Shown one piece after another: positions 23,013 through 32,360 of a stretch of 64,000 nt of DNA. Below the pieces are notes generated by a model, which saw only the letters and a list, made by a program, of their open reading frames with translations, did no database searches and had not been told where the DNA came from. The stretch is from Thozetella sp. PMI_491 (taxonomy: Eukaryota > Ascomycota > Sordariomycetes > Chaetosphaeriales > Chaetosphaeriaceae): contig MU270082.1 in assembly GCA_021432635.1 (NCBI GenBank), forward strand, positions 308,298 through 372,297. The letters are read 5' to 3'. Numbering within the stretch: the stretch's first letter is position 1; each line of letters begins with the position of its first letter. The translations under genes and the position numbers were made by a program.

Positions 23013-23762
23013 ATGGCGCCGCGATTGCCCACCCTCGTTCTAAAGCTGCCACTCGCGAGACCCGCGAGTTCGTTGCGCAGCCTTGCCGTACCGCATGACC
23101 CGGGGGCCTTTCGGAAAGGAGCAAGGCAACTATGGATGCCCTCGATCCCTGGAGGAGCCTCCTTGTCGCCACCGAAGACAATCACTACACGGCGCATCCT
23201 GCCCTACTCCTCGCGCGACATCTACGCACTCATCGCCGACATTGATGCCTATTCCGCCTTTCTTCCTTACTGTACCATGTCTCGCGTCACCCACTGGACG
23301 CGCCCCGATCCCGCCTCAGGCAAGTCGTGGCCCGCGCGCGCAGACTTGACCGTCGGATGGGGGCCTTTCGCCGAGAGCTACACGAGCCGGGTTTACTGCG
23401 TGCCCGGGTCGGTGGTGGAAGCAGTGAGTGGGAAGGCGTTCACGAGCATCCCAACGAGCATGCTTTCCCGGCACGGAAGAGATTCACGGCTCGATGACGG
23501 CGCCATGGGCATGGCCTCGGGCATTTTTGAAAGCCTCGTCACGAGGTGGACGGTACTGGAACGGCCAAGTACAGCAACGGGGAGCAAGAGCTTATCCGCA
23601 CAGGCCGGCACACCTGCCTCGACAGAGGTTGCTCTGAGCGTGCGCTTTCAGTTTGCCAACCCTGCGTTGGGCTTTGCTGTAGGGAATGTTGCGGACGACA
23701 TGGCCGAGAAGATGGTTCAGGCGTTTGAGGAAAGGGCTAGAACGCTGTATGGAGGCCGCTAG
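23013..23762 (+). CDS. COQ10: coenzyme Q-binding protein COQ10, mitochondrial START-like
   Basis: Single-exon gene for 249 residues. Coq10 is a matrix-side lipid-binding protein of the polyketide cyclase/START family that binds ubiquinone and is needed for its efficient synthesis and use in respiration. The N-terminus (MAPRLPTLVLKLPLARPASS) is Arg/Leu/Ser-rich and lacks acidic residues, as in mitochondrial presequences. The domain begins TTRRILPYSSRDIYALIADI, followed by AYSAFLPYC, the family hallmark. The strand pattern continues through ADLTVGWGPFAESYTSRV and ends with the long C-terminal helix MAEKMVQAFEERARTLYG. A loop near residues 155-200 is longer and Ser/Thr/Ala-rich compared with bacterial relatives, a common feature in fungi. 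Confidence 0.93.
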   Translation: MAPRLPTLVLKLPLARPASSLRSLAVPHDPGAFRKGARQLWMPSIPGGASLSPPKTITTRRILPYSSRDIYALIADIDAYSAFLPYCTMSRVTHWTRPDPASGKSWPARADLTVGWGPFAESYTSRVYCVPGSVVEAVSGKAFTSIPTSMLSRHGRDSRLDDGAMGMASGIFESLVTRWTVLERPSTATGSKSLSAQAGTPASTEVALSVRFQFANPALGFAVGNVADDMAEKMVQAFEERARTLYGGR

Positions 23763-24494
23763 GCCAGGCCGCGAGCTCAGCCTTCACTGTTAGCTGTATA
23801 GTAGCTGTATCAGTAGCACCATAGACCGGCATTGGGGTTGGGCAAAGCGAGGTGCATCTCCACTTAGACACTGGATATAGGGGGCATAGCATTCACTATC
23901 AGGAACCAACGGCGGGTAGAGAGCGCCCATGGATTGCTTTTTAAACATCTTTGCATTCATAGGGCATACAGGGTCGAGTATTTAAATGTATGGACATGAT
24001 AAGCTTTGTAGGTCGAGCATCAGCCATCTCGCTGCCGTCAACAGCACAAGGTAGTTTGAACTGGACTCGACCTAGCGCAAAGGTGGTCTGAGAAATCGCT
24101 GCCAGCCTACCCGCCAACCCCCCCAACCGACCCATGCGTTCCAGAACCCAGGCCTGCAAGCACCGATACAAAAGCGCATGCCCGTCATCCGTGTCTCATC
24201 CCTATTGATCATGTCTCATACTCCGAGGTCGATGCATTAAAGCCCAGAAGATGAGCACGACACGATGGGCAGCTATCGCTTCGAGGGTAAACTCAAATCC
24301 AGATCAAGAGACTAGGCGACAAGGTATCAATAAACAAGAGGAAAAAGGAGAAGAGAGGGGACAAAAATGACAATAAACCCCTCCCGGAACGTTCCCAATG
24401 CGTGTGATATAAGCCAAAACATCATGGCGAGAGCAGCTTTTACGCAAAGTTCGAGCGGAGTCGTCAGCCTAGACAGCAAATAGCCTCCATTTAG
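23763..24494. other. convergent intergenic region
   Basis: About 730 bases between COQ10 and the ubiquitin-like coiled-coil gene. AT-rich stretches near 23936-24000 and 24300-24420 suit 3' ends. No further gene is supported. Confidence 0.4.
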
Positions 24495-26796
24495 CTAATT
24501 AGTGCCCTTACTCTTCCTAGTCATTTGTCAGTTTAAAAATACCGGGACACCGTAGTAAACACGCAGAGATGCCAGGTCGCAACTTACTTTTTGTTGCTCT
24601 TAGACGGCCCCCCAGAGATCCAGTTCAGCACACCACCGCCTCCGCCACTGCTCTTCGAACTCTTCTTCTTGGCTCGAGGTTCTCCGCCTTGAACGACAAT
24701 CGGCCTTAATCGAGGGTCACGTGGGTCTATCCCAGGGGGAGCTTGACCTCGACCGGCCCAGCCAGGAGGCGGCATTGGGCCTCCTCCCGGACGCACGCCC
24801 ATGGGGCGCGCACCCGGTGGGACAGCACCGCCCATCCCAGGTCTGAAGGGTATATTGGGATGCATACCCGGCCTCGCCGGCATGCCATGGTGGCCGCCTG
24901 GCGGCATTCCAGGATGGTGTCCTCGCAATGGTGCCTTGTCCATCGGCCACATGTGCATGGTGATGGCCCAGTCAGGCTCAATTACCTTCTCCCAGACAGA
25001 TGGGAGGATGATCTCGCCGTTGGGCCCGATCAGATCGTAGTGTCCTTCTTGCACGTGCGGACCGATGACATCGACGTGGAGAAAGGCTTGCTTGATAAGC
25101 TCCTCCATCCCCTATCGGCGACGTAGTGGTTAGAATACCGGGAATTTCATGCTCCTCTGGGAGAGGGGGCTCGTTGTGATTGCTTACCTGCCAAGTCTGA
25201 CACAAGTGGAAAGGGAAGCTAAACTTCCTTCCAACAGCATCCTTGAACTTGATGGGCGGCTTCCCGGCCTTCTTCGCAGCCTCCTCGGCCTTCGTCTTGG
25301 CTTCCTCAAGCGCCTTCTTTTTGAATGCCTCCTCCTCTTTCTTCTTCTCCTCCGCGGCAGCCGCGGCAGCCTCGGCGTCCTTGGCCTCCTTCTCGAGCTT
25401 TTCTCGAGCGGCAATCTCCGCCTTTAGCTTGGCTTCTTGCTCGAGCGTCTTGCGCCATTCGAGTTCCTCTTTCGCTTTCTTCTCAGCTTCCTCCTTAGCC
25501 TCTTGCGCGGCTTTGATAGCGGCCTCGATTTTAGCTTTGGCAGCAGCCTCGGCGAGGGCAGCCGCCTCAGCCTCCTTCTTCTTCCGCTCATCCATAGCCC
25601 TCATCTCAGCCTCGATCTTGTCGCGGGCATCGCGCTCGGCCCGCTTCATCGCTTCTTCGTGCAGCCGTCGCCTCTCTTCCTCGGCCTTACGCTCTGATTC
25701 TATCCTCTCGCGGGCAGCGCGCTCGGCCTCGGCTTTAGCCTTCTCAATCTCCTTCTTGGCCTCCTCTTGCGCTCTCCGCATCTCTTCCATGCGCCTTTGG
25801 AAAGCATCCTCTGTGTCTTTCCTGACCTTTTCCTCGAACTCCCTCTGCCTCTCGGCGGCGTCCTTTTTGGCCTGTTCCTTCTTGAAATGCTCAAGCTCCA
25901 GTTTCATGGCCTCGACAGCAGGGTCCTTCTTCTCCGGCGCAGGCGTTGCCGGTTTGGTCTGCAAGCCGAGCTCGGTAGCGGGAGGCGGCGGCGGAGGGGG
26001 ATACACGAATTGTTGCATATGCGCTGGGATTCCATAACCCCCTTGAGGACCGCCGTTGAAGAATCCATTCCCGGCTTGATGACCACCATATGGCATCATG
26101 TCGTAGGGACCGCGAGGAGGGGCCCCGAAATAATCGGCGCCGTTACTGGGGGCGAATGGGTTTGGGTTGTAAGGCACCACGTGGCCGCCGCCGTAGTGGC
26201 TCGGTGGTTGCATGAAACCGCCGACATGGCTTTGAGGATACCCGGACGGAGGGGCCCCCCGGGCACCGTAGTAGGCGCCTGGCCCGTGGGGTGGCGGGCC
26301 ATGCCCATAGCGGGGGGGGTAGGGGGGGTAGTCGTCGGACGGCTCGTCACTCATTGGTGCCGCCGGAACTCTGTAGGTGAAGGATTGCCGCTGCTGAGGG
26401 ATGCGATGGCGACGTGAGCTGCTGCGCGATGGTCTTGCGCTCTGCGGTCGCGGGTGCAACTCCTGGCTCGCAGAAGCCGAGTCGGATGGGTCTAGTTCGT
26501 CGTAATCGTCGCCCCAGTGCCCGTCCCCTTCAGCTTGAGAGGAGCTATAGTCCTGGCTGTCGGCGAGGTCGTCGTCGTCGTACGAGTCAGATGAGCTGGT
26601 GGTTTGTCCGGGGTCAATTACTACGCGCTGGTTTCTCCCGCTGCGAAATCCAACCGTTAGTTAATCTGCGCTTTGCGACGGCCAAAGAACACCGCCAGGC
26701 TGAGTGTGGGGAGGCCCAGTTGTTCGGGGCTGACTGCGGCGCAGCGGAACGCTGGCTTGTGTGGCCGCGATAGTAGGGAAATCAGACTTACGACAT
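24495..26796 (-). CDS. coiled-coil protein with fungal ubiquitin-like domain
   Basis: Predicted protein of about 667 residues, function unknown. Exon 1 (26792-26796) is only 5 nt: ATG plus TC before a GTAAGT donor. Exon 2 (25188-26640) follows a CAG acceptor with a CTAAC branch site and reads GRNQRVVIDPGQTTSSSDSY. It then has an acidic stretch, a Pro/Gly/Tyr-rich segment (YPPYPPRYGHGPPPHGPG) and about 200 residues of Ala/Glu/Lys heptads. Exon 3 (24588-25111) continues a compact domain: FKDAVGRKFSFPFHLCQTWQ, GMEELIKQAF, GEIILPSVWEKVIEPDW and ITMHMWPM. This matches the fungal ubiquitin-like domain found after long coiled coils. A final 22-nt exon (24495-24516) is inferred from donor GTAAGT and branch CTGAC; without it the protein stops at 24584 with 661 residues. 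Confidence 0.82.
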
Positions 26797-27997
26797 TGGG
26801 AAGAGTGTGTATGATCCCTTCACTCGCGACAATCTTCAGAGAGAAAGTCGGAGCAAAGGTGCTCTTTTGGTAGGAGGAGTTGCGACACCGACCGAGCGGG
26901 GGTGGGCGACCGCCTGAGCGGGTGGAATGTACCCGGGAGAGAAGAACCCCTCCAAAAAGGGCAGAGAGCGGTAAGCAGCTAGCGCGTGGCCCAAATGCGC
27001 GAGTTGGTGGGTTGCTGCGACACTGGGCAGCTGGCGGGAACGCGCGAGATGCTGTCCTGGCAAGATGGCCCTGCACACCTACAGGGTCGATTGAGAACAG
27101 GCGCCTCGGACGAAGGCAGTCGGTCCGCAGATCTCGGGAGGGAGGAGACGTGGCAGCAACGGAGGTTCTGGTAAAACAAGGCGGTCGGACACACAAAAAG
27201 TGGTACGAAATTCCGTTCAAGCCGATAGCTCTGGCCACTGGCGGGGAGGGAGACAAGGCGATCCTGGCAAGTTGGGCGCCCAAGAAAAAAAAAGGCACGA
27301 GAGTCGGGCCTCCGGTTTGCGGTGAGGGACGACGGGGAGTCAGACCAGGCCCACCTAGAAGGCCCTAGTCGTCGAAGGGAAGCTCCGAGTTGGAAGTGCT
27401 CCAAGAAGAGGTGTGGCACACGCGAAGGCGGGTAAGAGAGCGAGGCTGCGAGCAATAGATCTAACGGTCTGGCCTACGCGCAAGGATGTCTCTTTCGTAG
27501 GGCGGTAGTTGGGATGAGTGCCGTGGCGACGCGCTCGAGTAAGAAAAAAAGATGGGGGGGGTGTTGAGGGGTCGACCTGTTAGGGTGAACAAGGGCTCCC
27601 GGATTGCCACAGTGTGTGTGGGTGGCCAGAGAGACACAAGGAAGCGACGGGAGCCGAACAATAACGCGGGCTGTAAGTCGCACTACTGGCATAAACATAT
27701 GGTCAGCGAAGGAGGCCTGTGATTTTTGGGCGCTCTTGATGTGACTCGGCTGACTCCGGGAGGCCGTCAACGGGGAGCTAGCGAAGCCGACTTGGCGTGG
27801 CTAGTGGGAGACCCGGGGGGACGTTTGTCTGGGCCGACGAGGGCGGCAAATATTACACAATGGCGACGGCCGGGATCCCCAAGCGCATAGCATGGATCTA
27901 GCTCAATCTTGTGGACCGAGGGGCTTCTCGATAGCTCTGGCAACCAGAACCTTCGCTCCCAACCGGCCGCTGGAAACCAGTCCCGGGGGCCAGGCAA

Positions 27998-28013
27998 GGG
28001 GGGGGGGGGGGGG
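27998..28013 (+). repeat. G16 homopolymer
   Basis: Sixteen consecutive G on the plus strand, among the longest single-base runs in the window. Confidence 0.9.
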
Positions 28014-29739
28014 TAGGAAGAAACGGGAGGGCCCCGCAAAATCGACCCCTCTTTTTCTTCTTCGGTCCTACCCAAAGAAAGCTACAGGTAAGAAGTGCAA
28101 AAAGGAAAATGCCTCTGTCCGTGTCTCGTCCACACAGGCTGCAGCCGACCGAGATCCCGGGAACCTGCAACTTTGGGTTGCCGCAGAAGAAAACCTGGAA
28201 GAACGAAAAAGACAGGGCATAGGGCAGAGCGTAGCCAAGAACATCACCTGGGTCCAGAAAATGAAACAAAAAGAAAGTGCCCAAAGGCGGGAGGAGGGGA
28301 GGCGGAAGGGGTGGAGAGATGAACATGGGCACTTACACGGTTTCCAAGTTCAGTTGGTAACCGCTGCGATCAGCAGAAGCACGCAACCCGAAGGGGGGGG
28401 GTACCCAAGCAACCAAGGAGGGCGGTTGGCGGGGTCGTTCAAGCTGGTCTGGCCGCTCGGCTGGGAAAAGCGGTGTCGACGATCCCGTGTTTGGTTTGCC
28501 ACAAGTGTGGTACTAGGCCAAAACACGGAGCCAACCACCGGCGGCGGGGGTGCTCGCAATGGTGAGTCCGGATGGGCGAGCTTGGACGCGCCTGGCACCT
28601 AGGCAAGCGTATTCGGTGTGTGCCCAGTGAGGGTCGTATTTGGACCTTCGATCAATATCCTAGCTCCCCGGAGGGGGGAAGGGGAGGAAGGGAAGAGGAA
28701 AGATAACAGGGAGCGGGCCGAGAAGTCTTGCTGGAGCCGCGGGACGCGGTGCGGTGGCCAGCCTTATAAGAGAAACAGAAGTCGTCAGAGTGCATTCGAC
28801 GGAGGCCGTGTCCTGCAAACCCCGCGGTGGGAAAAGAGGGCTCCTGGTCGAGGCGGAATGTTGCCCTGCCTACCTACTAGGAAAAGAGGAGGCACATATG
28901 CATCCACTCAGAGAGCTCCGGAGCGCACAGCCTGCAGCGTACATGCACCACCGAGAAAAAACACGGTCCAGTAGCTAGCGAGTGCAGCTTCGGCCGCCGT
29001 CTGCTTCGCTGGCCCGCGATGACGCTGGGAATCGGCTGACGAGTTGCGGTCCCTGGCGATTTGTCAGATCCCTCTCTTGCGCGGCCTGACCGACGTCTTG
29101 GGAGTGCTGAGCTGCCGGAGGCGACGGTCACGATAGGTCTGCTTAGTTGACCAGGTGGGCTGGCGGTGCCTGGGCAGAATTTGTTTTTCTTTATTTTCGT
29201 CCCCTCCTCTCGACCTTCTCGGAAAGGGCCACACGTTTTCAGTCTCCGATGGACTCTTGCCGTGACCAGCAAATCAGGCTTGGATCCTCCGTATCCAGTG
29301 GCTTCTTGTGATTCGGGAACTGACTGTCTCTGGGAAGCGTCCGCATGGTTTGGTGGCAAAAATGGCTTTGATATTGGAACTATAGCCCAAGAAATCTGGG
29401 CTCCGTGACGGTATGTATGAAGGGACGGGGGACGGGGAGGCACTGAGATCACCGAATTCAAGTGGATTGCGAGGGCTAGGGTGCATGAAGAGGGTCAAAC
29501 GCGCGGATGCAGGTGCTGCTCGAAGCGCAGCAAAGCTTCATATATAATACGGCATCTGCATACATCGTGAGAGTCACCTCCATCGCCAGCTTCAACGGCC
29601 GCCAGCATTAGGCGCACTTCTAGGATGTCTTGGCGGCGGCGGGTGCTCCGGCCACGCCTCAGGTTGTGGCCAGTGAGATCGTTCCACGAAAAAGCAGGAA
29701 TACCTGGCTCGCTTCGTCAGGTACACACAATACAACCCC

Positions 29740-29759
29740 TGCTTGTTTGTTTGTTTGTT
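29740..29759 (+). repeat. TTTG tetranucleotide microsatellite
   Basis: About four copies of a GTTT/TTTG unit in the gene-poor region upstream of the EMC2 3' end. Confidence 0.75.
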
Positions 29760-29948
29760 AGTGTGAGAATTCAACAACCACCATCTTCACATTTACTATC
29801 ATAGGCCATAAGAAAAGTAATTGACCCGGATATAGGGAGCTTGTAGGGCCGGAAGAGAGCCAAAAAGCCGGCAGGGAGACAGGAGCCAGCAGAGAGCGAA
29901 AAGGGCTAACACCAAGCCAAAAGGGCCGGTTATGAGCTCTCAAGCCCT

Positions 29949-29970
29949 CATCTCTGGCTCATCTCTGGCT
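29949..29970 (+). repeat. tandem duplication of CATCTCTGGCT
   Basis: Two perfect adjacent copies of an 11-base unit. Short, and no function is implied. Confidence 0.75.
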
Positions 29971-30688
29971 AGGCCGCTGTCTCGTACCCAGCTAACAAAC
30001 ATACAAGAGGTGGACTGTATGTAGAAGGGCCGCATTGCATGGGGGCGTGTCACCGCCCTCTTCCCCTCCAACCCACCCGGTGCGGGCCAGCGCGGGCCGC
30101 CTCAGGATCATTACATCACATGCAAGGCCACGGCTGCCAAAGAGAGCGAGAAGAGGGCAACACCGGGTTCCGGGCGAGATTCGCCAGCCTAGGTCGACTG
30201 GAATTTCGGCCTCCACACACCATGATCGAGGTTCTGTATCCCCCGTGCTTCTCGACCATCAATGCCCGCTGCCCTACAGAGATGGGGGCGCGGCAGTGAT
30301 CTGCTACGCTTGTCAGAATGCGAGTGAGCCGCATTTGAGGATTGGGCTCAAAAAGACCCGCTCGCTACCTGCCAACATTATCCACAAGCCTCGCCCCGAG
30401 ATTTGACTGGAGCCACGTGCATCCGTCTCTGTCCCTGTCTTCCTGCCCGAAGACCCACCGGCCTAGTTACCGCTCATCGCTCCTCCGTAAGGCACCAATG
30501 GCGCCGTCAAGGCCCTCTCGGGGTGGTCTCAAATCTCAACCACGACGAGACATCAGCCCTAGTACCTGTCTATCCTGTTTCCCTGTCCCAGTTTCGCGGT
30601 CCATCGTGACGTGACTCACGATGATGTGGGCATGCTGAAGGAGTCACTGGACATCGCATCATGCCATTTGCATGCTAGCCAGGGAACA

Positions 30689-31866
30689 TCACCTCTTGGC
30701 TGCGGCTCCAGAAGAGTCTTTAGAAAGCAGCTCCCGAGCAGCCTCGATCTCGGTCTTATCGTATCCACTCCACTGCCGTTCCCCTGCAGTGTTGCGACGG
30801 ACGATCTCCGCCAGCTTGTCAGTGGCCAGCTCGTTGAGCTTCTCCACGACGGCCGTCTCCGGCAATGCGAAGTCTTCTGCATCGCTTTGCCTCGCCGGTT
30901 TTGCAGATTCGTTCAAGATGCGCGTTGTGACCTGGGGTCGACTGGTGAGCCAGATCCAGTTGACTGAAGGGAGTAAAGGCCGGATGAGGGGAATCATACC
31001 AGTTTGAGGCCATAGTAGCCGCGCAGATAGTCGTCGCAAAGCTCGATGCTACGCGAGAACCGCTTGAGCGCTTCAGCAATGTGCTTCTGGAAGGCTCCAT
31101 CACCGCCTCCGGAAGCGGTGGCGGCAGCATATCGAATCTCGCCTAGTCGTGCATGCAGCTGGAAACCCGCCGTCAGCATCTGTGGCAAGATGGGGAAACG
31201 CCAGGGGTCACAACGCAAGGTGGACTGACATTCCATGCGTTGGGCGCCAAAATTAAAACCTCCTCCATCGCGTAGATGGCCTGGGCGTATAACCCCTGGG
31301 AGAAATAGAGATCGGCTAGCTCAGACCAGGCCTCTGCGTCGATTGGTGAGTACTCAAGGTACTGTATCAGAGAAGAAACTGCGTCCGGAACGCGCCCGAT
31401 GGATCGAAGGAGAGCGATACGCCGTTTCGTGATCGGCTGCTTTCGGTTAGCGAACACTTCTGTGGTAGGCACAGGAAGCCAAGCATACGATATTTGTGTC
31501 GTTCTTGCTCAGAATGTCGTCGTATTCCTTCAAGATCGCCTCCAGTTGCGCATTGTTCGTCGCGTCCGCCTCTTTTATAAGGCCTTTAAGCGCCATGACA
31601 CGGTGGTTATCGTCCCCGAATCGCTTCACCAGCCTCTCCAAACACTGATGGGCCGACTGCTCGTCGCCCGTCCGTAGGCAGGAAAGCAGCAAGTTCTCAT
31701 ACTTGACCCAGAGATCCGGTGTATCCTTTGCCCCAAGGAGCGAGCTTAGGGGCGATGATGATACAGAACTGGGTAGGCTTGCGAGGGTTGTCGGCGCCTG
31801 CTGCGAGAGTTGCAATGCAACCTCGGGGGAGAGATAGGTGGGAGGGTGGAGAAGCGACGGAGCCAT
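30689..31866 (-). CDS. EMC2: ER membrane protein complex subunit 2 (TPR protein, Oca3-like)
   Basis: Predicted 328-residue cytosolic TPR scaffold of the ER membrane complex, which inserts tail-anchored and multipass proteins. Exons are 31489-31866, 31230-31436, 31000-31158 and 30689-30931; phases join and the total is divisible by three. It starts MAPSLLHPPTYLSPEVALQL. TPR-like helices include YENLLLSCLRTGDEQSAHQC, LVKRFGDDNHRVMALKG, the family block ITKRRIALLRS, EYSPIDAEAWSELADLYFSQ and QAIYAMEEVLILAPNAWN. Then LHARLGEIRY, FSRSIELCDDYLRGYYGLKL and a C-terminal helical end. Exon 3 has a second in-frame acceptor 21 nt upstream (31179) that would insert MLTAGFQ; the shorter form fits the family better. 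It is divergent from the AP-3 delta gene. Confidence 0.93.
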
Positions 31867-32360
31867 TTCGTCTCGGTATCGATCGGGGGGCTCTCGGGAC
31901 CGCGGTGGTTGATATTCGGGAACACCAAATTTGCCTGTACTCGACGGGGCAGCAGGCGGTTGAACGAGAATGCGACCAAAGGTGAAGCTCTGAAGCTCTA
32001 CGGAATAGACACCGTTGGCAGCGGAACCAGCTTCCACTATGAAAAAGCGGGCCTACTGTTGTGGACCATAGCCAATCAGAGAGGTGTCCAGTCACACTTC
32101 CTTTCGCACTGTGCGCACGAGCATGACCTAAATACGTACATCCCACCTTCGCTAGGCGGGCATTTCACCACGCTCAGTGATGACGATGGAGGCCCTTGAC
32201 CGCGCGACTTGACCGCCGCGCCTCCGGAAACCCGCAGCAAGCTCAACAAGATGCCTAGGACTGACCAAGACTCCCTCGTATTGCCCCTATGCCATCCCGA
32301 CCCTAAGCCTTGCGTGAATCGACTCGCCTGGGGCCGCATCGCCCAGGTCCCCGCGCCGCC
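31867..32360. promoter_or_regulatory. shared divergent promoter region, EMC2 / AP-3 delta
   Basis: Roughly 490 bases between divergent start codons. Open frames here, including one continuing the EMC2 frame upstream to 32037, are not conserved-looking. The 5' leader of the AP-3 gene must end within it. Confidence 0.45.

Larger units (their letters stand above)
26797..30688. other. 3.9 kb gene-poor, homopolymer-rich region
   Basis: No supported gene between the ubiquitin-like gene start and the EMC2 end. Many overlapping open frames occur on both strands because of GC-rich, purine-biased sequence, but none shows conserved motifs. Visible structures are a G16 run at 27998-28013, a CTTG(TTTG)n stretch at 29740-29759 and an 11-base direct duplication at 29949-29970. 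Part of this may be a long 5' leader of the gene starting at 26796. Confidence 0.5.

Noticed and set aside
25243-26037. 264-codon plus-strand Ser/Ala-rich frame
   Set aside because: Antisense shadow of the Ala/Glu/Lys coiled coil of the minus-strand gene.
27892-28602. 236-codon plus-strand frame
   Set aside because: It translates through a G16 run, and its Lys/Gly bias reflects purine-rich DNA rather than protein constraint.
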